A stretch of DNA of 36,811 bases from Oscillospiraceae bacterium (GTDB lineage: Bacteria; Bacillota; Clostridia; Oscillospirales; SIG519). Below the pieces are notes generated by a model, which had not been told where the DNA came from, ran no database searches, and saw only the letters and a program-made list of their open reading frames with translations. Each line of letters opens with the position of its first letter. Position 1 is the stretch's first letter. Location of the stretch: positions 1-36,811 of the forward strand of contig SVMS01000021.1 in the NCBI GenBank assembly GCA_015067255.1, read 5' to 3'. The translations under genes and the position numbers were made by a program. Positions 33,186 to 36,811 of the stretch are shown piece by piece.

Positions 33186-33918
33186 GTATATCAGTACGGG
33201 AAGAACTATAGACGAAGCCGTTGAAGCAGGTCTTGCCGCAATCAATATGGACAGAGACGATGTTTCGGTTGAGGTTATAGATACTCCCAGCAAAGGCTTT
33301 TTAGGAATAGGCTCAACTCCTGCCAAGGTTAAATTAACCTATGAAACAGCTGACGAAGCGCCTGCCCCTAAAGAGAAAAAAGAAGAAAAGAAAGCAGTAG
33401 CAGAACCCAAAAAGAAGGTTGAAGAAAAAGCAGAAGAGCCTGTTTTTGACGGCGATAAGGAAAAGCTTGAAAAGGTAAAGGCTTTTGTTGAAGAGCTTCT
33501 TTTAAAAATGAAAACAGAAGGCTGTAGTGTTGAAGCTTCCTATAAAGAGGACGGCGCTATTGCAGTTTTAATAAAGGGCGACAAAACAGGAAGCGTTATA
33601 GGAAGACACGGAGAAACTCTTGACTCAATTCAGTATATCGTAAGCCTTTATACAAATAAGAACAAAAGCGAAGCATTTACAAGAGTAAGCTTAGATGCTG
33701 AGGGCTACCGTGCAAAGCGTAAGGATACTTTGGAGCATCTTGCAAAGCAAAAGGCATCAATGGCGCTTAAGAAAAAGGGTAATATCACTCTTGAGCCTAT
33801 GCAGGCTTATGAAAGAAGAATTATCCATTCTGTTTTACAGGAATATCCCAACATAACCACATATTCTGTAGGCGAAGAGCCGAGAAGAAGGCTTGTAATC
33901 GCATATAAAGGAAAATGA
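33175..33918 (+). CDS. khpB: RNA-binding protein KhpB (Jag/EloR)
   Basis: KhpB pairs with KhpA to bind RNA and influence cell elongation and sporulation. The 247 residues show a Jag_N domain (about 1-55, with GKGFLGIGS-like SKGFLGIGSTPAKV) and a charged linker (about 60-98). A KH domain with the loop GRHG (about 143-146, in VIGRHGETLDSIQY) and an R3H domain (YERRIIHSVLQ...EEPRRRLVIAYK) complete it. The start lies within the end of yidC, with AAAAAAGGAG upstream, so the two are translationally linked. In many Firmicutes mnmE and mnmG follow; here a ferredoxin gene does. Confidence 0.95.
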   Translation: MINEYISTGRTIDEAVEAGLAAINMDRDDVSVEVIDTPSKGFLGIGSTPAKVKLTYETADEAPAPKEKKEEKKAVAEPKKKVEEKAEEPVFDGDKEKLEKVKAFVEELLLKMKTEGCSVEASYKEDGAIAVLIKGDKTGSVIGRHGETLDSIQYIVSLYTNKNKSEAFTRVSLDAEGYRAKRKDTLEHLAKQKASMALKKKGNITLEPMQAYERRIIHSVLQEYPNITTYSVGEEPRRRLVIAYKGK

Positions 33919-33953
33919 TTATGTGCTTTAATTTTAAAGTACTTATCATATAA

Positions 33954-34154
<201 letters not shown>

Positions 34155-34182
34155 TCTTAGCAAATAATTGTCACAGAAAAGG

Positions 34183-34461
34183 GGCTGTAAAAAAACGAAA
34201 GTTTTTTACAGCCTCTTTTTAGGGGATAGGAAAAATGTACAGAATATGTCAATTTCGCGCCGACAAAGCCTTGTCGGCGGTTACCCGACGGCGTACAGAG
34301 GTACGTCGAGGGCGAAATTGGCAGATAGCATAAAACGTATATTTCTTAAAAGAATTAACAAAAAGATGTTTTTCTATTAATTTTTGCTCTTTCTTTCAAG
34401 AGATGATAGTATATAATCCTTTTATTTACTTGTTTTATGCGTTCTGTGCTTTTTTACATCC
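34183..34461 (+). mobile_element. MITE-like non-coding element, left copy
   Basis: A 279-nt non-coding block starts with GGCTGTAAAAAAA and ends with CTTTTTTACATCC, giving imperfect terminal inverted repeats. The outer end folds as a hairpin (34183-34213), which also serves as the ferredoxin terminator (T-run after it). Inside are AGGGGATAGGAAAAATGTACAG, shortened here to its core AGGGGATAGG, a stem GCCGAC/GTCGGC, then GGTTACCCGA, GGTACGTCGAG and ATAGCATAAAAC. The same words recur in the same order in inverted orientation at 35004-35270. No transposase is present; mobility is inference. Confidence 0.6.
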
Positions 34462-34502
34462 CCTTTTGCGCATTATATTGCTTTTGAAACAGAGGGAATT
34501 AA

Positions 34503-34994
34503 ATGAACAATATAAATATTGTCCTTGTTGAGCCCGAAATCCCGCAAAATACGGGAAATATCGCCAGAACCTGTGCCTGCACCGGTGCGGCATTACATCT
34601 TGTGCGCCCCTTAGGCTTTGAAATTGATGATAAAAAGCTTAAAAGAGCAGGGCTTGACTATTGGCATTTTTTAAATATTACTTATTATGACAGTCTTGAA
34701 GATTTTATGGACAAAACAAAGGACAAAAAGAAATTCTTTTGCTCCACAAAGGCTTCGAAAACCTATGCTCAGGTTGAATTTCCGAAGGATTGCTATCTTG
34801 TTTTCGGCAAGGAAACAAAAGGCTTGCCCGAAAAGCTTTTGTATGAAAATATGGACAGCTGTATAAGAATACCTATGATAAACGGCGCAAGAAGCCTTAA
34901 TTTATCAAACTCCGTGGCAATAATAGCCTTTGAAGCCCTCAAACAACAAGGCTTTGAAAACCTTGAAGAAACAGGACATCTGACAATGTATTAA
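34503..34994 (+). CDS. trmL: tRNA (cytidine/uridine-2'-O-)-methyltransferase TrmL
   Basis: TrmL is a SPOUT-class enzyme that uses S-adenosylmethionine to methylate the wobble nucleotide 34 of certain leucine tRNAs. The 163-residue length is typical. Conserved segments are VLVEPEIPQNTGNIARTCA (N-terminal), LVFGKETKGLP, and the trefoil-knot SAM-binding part IPMINGARSLNLSNSVAIIA. The ATG at 34503 follows AGAGGGAATTAA. It is a single gene, enclosed by two inverted copies of a non-coding repeat element whose inner ends lie 41 nt before the start and 9 nt after the stop. Confidence 0.95.
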   Translation: MNNINIVLVEPEIPQNTGNIARTCACTGAALHLVRPLGFEIDDKKLKRAGLDYWHFLNITYYDSLEDFMDKTKDKKKFFCSTKASKTYAQVEFPKDCYLVFGKETKGLPEKLLYENMDSCIRIPMINGARSLNLSNSVAIIAFEALKQQGFENLEETGHLTMY

Positions 34995-35003
34995 ATTAAA
35001 AGT

Positions 35004-35270
35004 GGCTGTAAAAAAAGCACAGAACGCATAAAACAAGGTCTGAGAGCTTACGGACGAGAAAAATAAGGTTATAAAACAATCAGACAAAGCTTTTAGCAAA
35101 AAAATGTTTTATGCTATGAACAAACTTCGCCTCTCGACGTACCGTTGTACGCCTTCGGGTAACCGCCCACAACGCAAAAGCGTTGTGGGCGCTCAGTTTG
35201 TCCATTCTGTACATTTTTTCCTATCCCCTAAAGAGCAGAATGGCTGTAAAAAACTTTCGTTTTTACAGCC
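35004..35270 (-). mobile_element. MITE-like non-coding element, right (inverted) copy
   Basis: This 267-nt block is bounded by GGCTGTAAAAAA (35004) and TTTTTACAGCC (to 35270). Read on the minus strand it gives the hairpin GGCTGTAAAAAC...complement (35242-35270), then TTTAGGGGATAGG, TGTACAGAAT, a long stem GCCCACAACGC-TTTT-GCGTTGTGGGC, GGTTACCCGA, GGTACGTCGAG, ATAGCATAAAAC and TTGTTTTATGCGTTCTGTGC. That is the same order as the left copy. The central stems have different sequences but pair in both copies. It overlaps no gene. Confidence 0.6.
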
Positions 35271-35276
35271 ATTTGT

Positions 35277-35438
35277 CTATTTCTTATTCAAATTTACAAA
35301 TTCTCTTGCCTGTATAACATTGTCCTCGGTGGGAATAGTAGTATTTGTCTTTTTGTTTTTCTTTTTTACGTCGGCTATGGCAAGAGTTTCGTATGATGAC
35401 GGAGTATTCTTTTTATTGAATTTCTCAAATCTGTTCAT
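35277..35438 (-). CDS. Small DUF3787-like protein
   Basis: This 53-residue hydrophilic protein starts at the ATG at 35436-35438, preceded by AAGGGAGAG. The C-terminal half, TNTTIPTEDNVIQAREFVNLNKK, which exceeds the core TIPTEDNVIQAREFVN, resembles the pattern of DUF3787, a family of ~50-65-residue clostridial proteins of unknown function. No cysteine, signal peptide or membrane helix is present. It is encoded downstream of the membrane-protein gene on the same strand, about 110 nt away. An in-frame ATG at 35454-35456 is an alternative start. The family assignment comes from pattern memory only. Confidence 0.55.
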   Translation of the reverse strand: MNRFEKFNKKNTPSSYETLAIADVKKKNKKTNTTIPTEDNVIQAREFVNLNKK

Positions 35439-35548
35439 TTTCTCTCTCCCTTTCATATATATTATTTGAAGCCGAAATAAAAATATTCTAATAAAAAACT
35501 GCCTCCGATTTCTCGAAAGCAGTAAACTTATTGTATAAAAACACAATA

Positions 35549-35995
35549 TTATACTTTTTGTTTATTTTTTGCCGTTGCAATAAGAACAGCAAGAATGATT
35601 GCACGCCATAAAAAATTGATAATTAAAAAAGCAATAGTCTTAGTAAAGCAAAGTAAAACGAGCATATCAGCAATAAGCAAAACAATGCTTATAATAAGAG
35701 CCTGAGATTTATTTCTTCTTACCATAACACCTAAAAGAGCAATAATAACAGCAGGTGAAAGACCGATTAAAGAAATAATTATCCAATACCAAGCAACGCT
35801 TGGAAGCATACCGTCCTGCCACATATCGTAGCCGATAATAGAGGCAAGGTCGGAAATTATAAGGCCTGTAGGCATTCTCAAAATATTTCCGTTATTATTA
35901 AAAATAAGAAAAACGCTTATAAAAGACATAATTGAAACAAGGTATAAAGCTATTTCTGACGCAATAGAAAGCTTAGTTCTTTTTATCTTTTTCAT
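35549..35995 (-). CDS. Four-helix membrane protein of unknown function
   Basis: This 148-residue protein is mostly hydrophobic, with four predicted membrane helices (about 12-30, 67-88, 97-115 and 118-138), a short basic N-terminus (MKKIKRTKLS) and a basic tail (KNKQKV). A loop between helices 1 and 2 (MPTGLIISDLASIIGYDMWQDG region) lies outside or inside, not determined. The ATG at 35993-35995 follows AAAGGAAAAAAGG. I do not recognise the family. The DUF3787-like gene lies downstream on the same strand and ssrA diverges from it. Confidence 0.7.
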   Translation of the reverse strand: MKKIKRTKLSIASEIALYLVSIMSFISVFLIFNNNGNILRMPTGLIISDLASIIGYDMWQDGMLPSVAWYWIIISLIGLSPAVIIALLGVMVRRNKSQALIISIVLLIADMLVLLCFTKTIAFLIINFLWRAIILAVLIATAKNKQKV

Positions 35996-36113
35996 TTCCT
36001 TTTTTCCTTTCCTTAAGGTGATAATTTTATTTTAACATCAATTTTGTGAAAAAGCAATATCAATATGTCGAAAAAATACCTATATTTACAAAACCAAACA
36101 GCGCTTGATTTGA

Positions 36114-36142
36114 TTGACTTTTTCAATCAAATATGCTAATAT
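36114..36142 (+). promoter_or_regulatory. Promoter of ssrA
   Basis: TTGACT (36114-36119), 17-nt spacer, TAATAT (36137-36142). An 8-bp inverted repeat, TTGATTGA/TCAATCAA (36110-36117 and 36123-36130), overlaps the -35. The mature tmRNA begins about 20 nt after the -10. Confidence 0.7.
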
Positions 36143-36162
36143 ATTTCTACACCTTTTTATAT

Positions 36163-36511
36163 GGGGGCGTAAAGGTTTCGACGGGGACTTTGAAGCCGGA
36201 TAAGCGGGTAGCTTTGCGAAAAGCTTAAAAATCGCAAACTTTAAATTTAAACGCTAATAATAATAGATTAGTAGCTGCCTAACTAATGGCGGCCGTCGAT
36301 GCAGAGAGTACCGCGACTTTGTAATCGGCGTCACTTAGCGGTGAACGTAGCCTTGGAAAGCTTTGCCCTTGCGCTATGAATTATGAAGCTACCAAAAAAT
36401 AAAGTCTGTCATTAGACGTTATTTTAAGGGAATGTAAAATAATGACTACACCCGTAGAAAGTCTTGTGAATAGGTTTTCGGACAGGGGTTCAATTCCCCT
36501 CGCCTCCACCA
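36163..36511 (+). ncRNA. ssrA: Transfer-messenger RNA
   Basis: This 349-nt RNA rescues stalled ribosomes by trans-translation with SmpB. The 5' end GGGGGCG pairs with CGCCTCC before the encoded CCACCA (36506-36511). The 5' part GGTTTCGACGGGG and the 3' part with a T-arm-like GTTCAATTCC are diagnostic. The tag frame begins at GCT (36253) and reads ANNNRLVAA before TAA (36280-36282), so the full tag should be AANNNRLVAA including the alanine carried by tmRNA. The ending VAA differs from the common LAA. It is a single-piece, not permuted, tmRNA. Confidence 0.97.
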
Positions 36512-36587
36512 AACGTGTATTGGACGAACACCTACTTCTTTAGCGGCGGCTTTGCCGTCAAGGTGATGCTCTGATACGAACAGAAAC

Positions 36588-36624
36588 CGCCATCTTAGAT
36601 TTACCTCTAAGGTGGCGTTTTTTT
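36588..36624 (+). terminator. Terminator downstream of ssrA
   Basis: CGCCATCTTAGA (36588-36599) pairs with TCTAAGGTGGCG (36606-36617), one G-T pair, followed by seven T (36618-36624). It lies 77 nt after the tmRNA CCA end. Confidence 0.92.
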
Positions 36625-36700
36625 GCTTATGTAGAAATATTGATAAATATGTGATATAATGATTTATAATAAAAGTTATTTCAGTAAAGGAAGAAGAAAT

Positions 36701-36811
36701 ATGTTCAAATATCCATTAGCGGTTACGATTGATACTAATATTTTAGATGCGGCAAAATATGATTTAAGCGACGGAAGTACACTTCAACTACTTAAAACCT
36801 ATGTAGATGAT
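36701..36811 (+). CDS. Probable PIN-domain protein, partial at window end
   Basis: The first 37 codons are visible: MFKYPLAVTIDTNILDAAKY and onward. A hydrophobic strand followed by D-T-N-I is the typical N-terminal motif of PIN-fold ribonucleases, whose first catalytic Asp would be residue 11. The ATG at 36701 follows AAAGGAAG by 9 nt, and an extended -10 (TGATATAAT, 36652-36660) lies upstream. The rest is outside the window, so domain content and any antitoxin partner cannot be judged. Confidence 0.55.
   Translation, partial: MFKYPLAVTIDTNILDAAKYDLSDGSTLQLLKTYVDD

Noticed and set aside
35104-35469. 121-codon plus-strand reading frame
   Set aside because: It runs through the inverted repeat element and then antisense to the DUF3787-like gene; composition is that of an antisense shadow.

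Overview
The window looks like chromosome from a low-GC, spore-forming Clostridia, most likely an Oscillospirales/Ruminococcaceae-type gut anaerobe. The reasons are AT-rich codons, a GerA-type germination operon, a CIRCE-controlled groESL operon, a T-box in front of aspS, a secreted leucine-rich-repeat protein ending in a type I dockerin, DAP dehydrogenase, and a 2[4Fe-4S] ferredoxin. The genus is inference; no rRNA is present.

Layout. 1-2.8 kb is a scarred accessory patch: a 20-codon remnant of a SpoVT/AbrB gene, a Cro/C1 regulator, a LuxR-type membrane regulator without its 5' part joined to a PD-(D/E)XK protein without its 3' end, and a 67-bp tandem repeat. 2.8-7.3 kb holds groEL, groES and ylxM-ffh-rpsP-khpA (minus strand). 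7.4-10.5 kb is gerA-gerC-gerB (plus strand). 10.6-11.1 kb is a Fic fragment. 11.1-16.1 kb is the T-box-controlled aspS-gatC-gatA-gatB operon (minus strand), followed on the same strand by mfd, the dockerin LRR gene and dgt-dnaG-rpoD. 25.4-31.2 kb is accessory: a SLOG-fold protein, two tandem XRE regulators, an AAA/DUF4143 ATPase bracketed by repeat arrays, ddh, and a HipA-like kinase with an AbrB-fold partner. 31.2-34.2 kb is rpmH-rnpA-yidD-yidC-khpB(jag)-ferredoxin (plus strand). Then come trmL between two inverted MITE-like elements, a DUF3787 protein, a four-helix membrane protein, tmRNA (ssrA), and the start of a PIN-like gene cut by the window edge.

How it fits together. AspRS and GatCAB form one route for making Asp-tRNA and amidating mischarged tRNA, apparently switched by tRNA charging through the T-box. 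The GatA here lacks two of its three catalytic residues, which is the most puzzling protein-level observation. Ffh, YidC and YidD serve membrane protein insertion. KhpA and KhpB, the two halves of an RNA-binding heterodimer, are both present at separate loci.

The most unusual non-coding feature is a recurrent architecture in several intergenic regions: rows of tiny hairpins (4-8 bp stems, 3-4 nt loops), each with a different stem, joined by a short linker that is constant within an array but differs between arrays. Two of these arrays share an identical 82-bp block and flank the DUF4143 ATPase gene.
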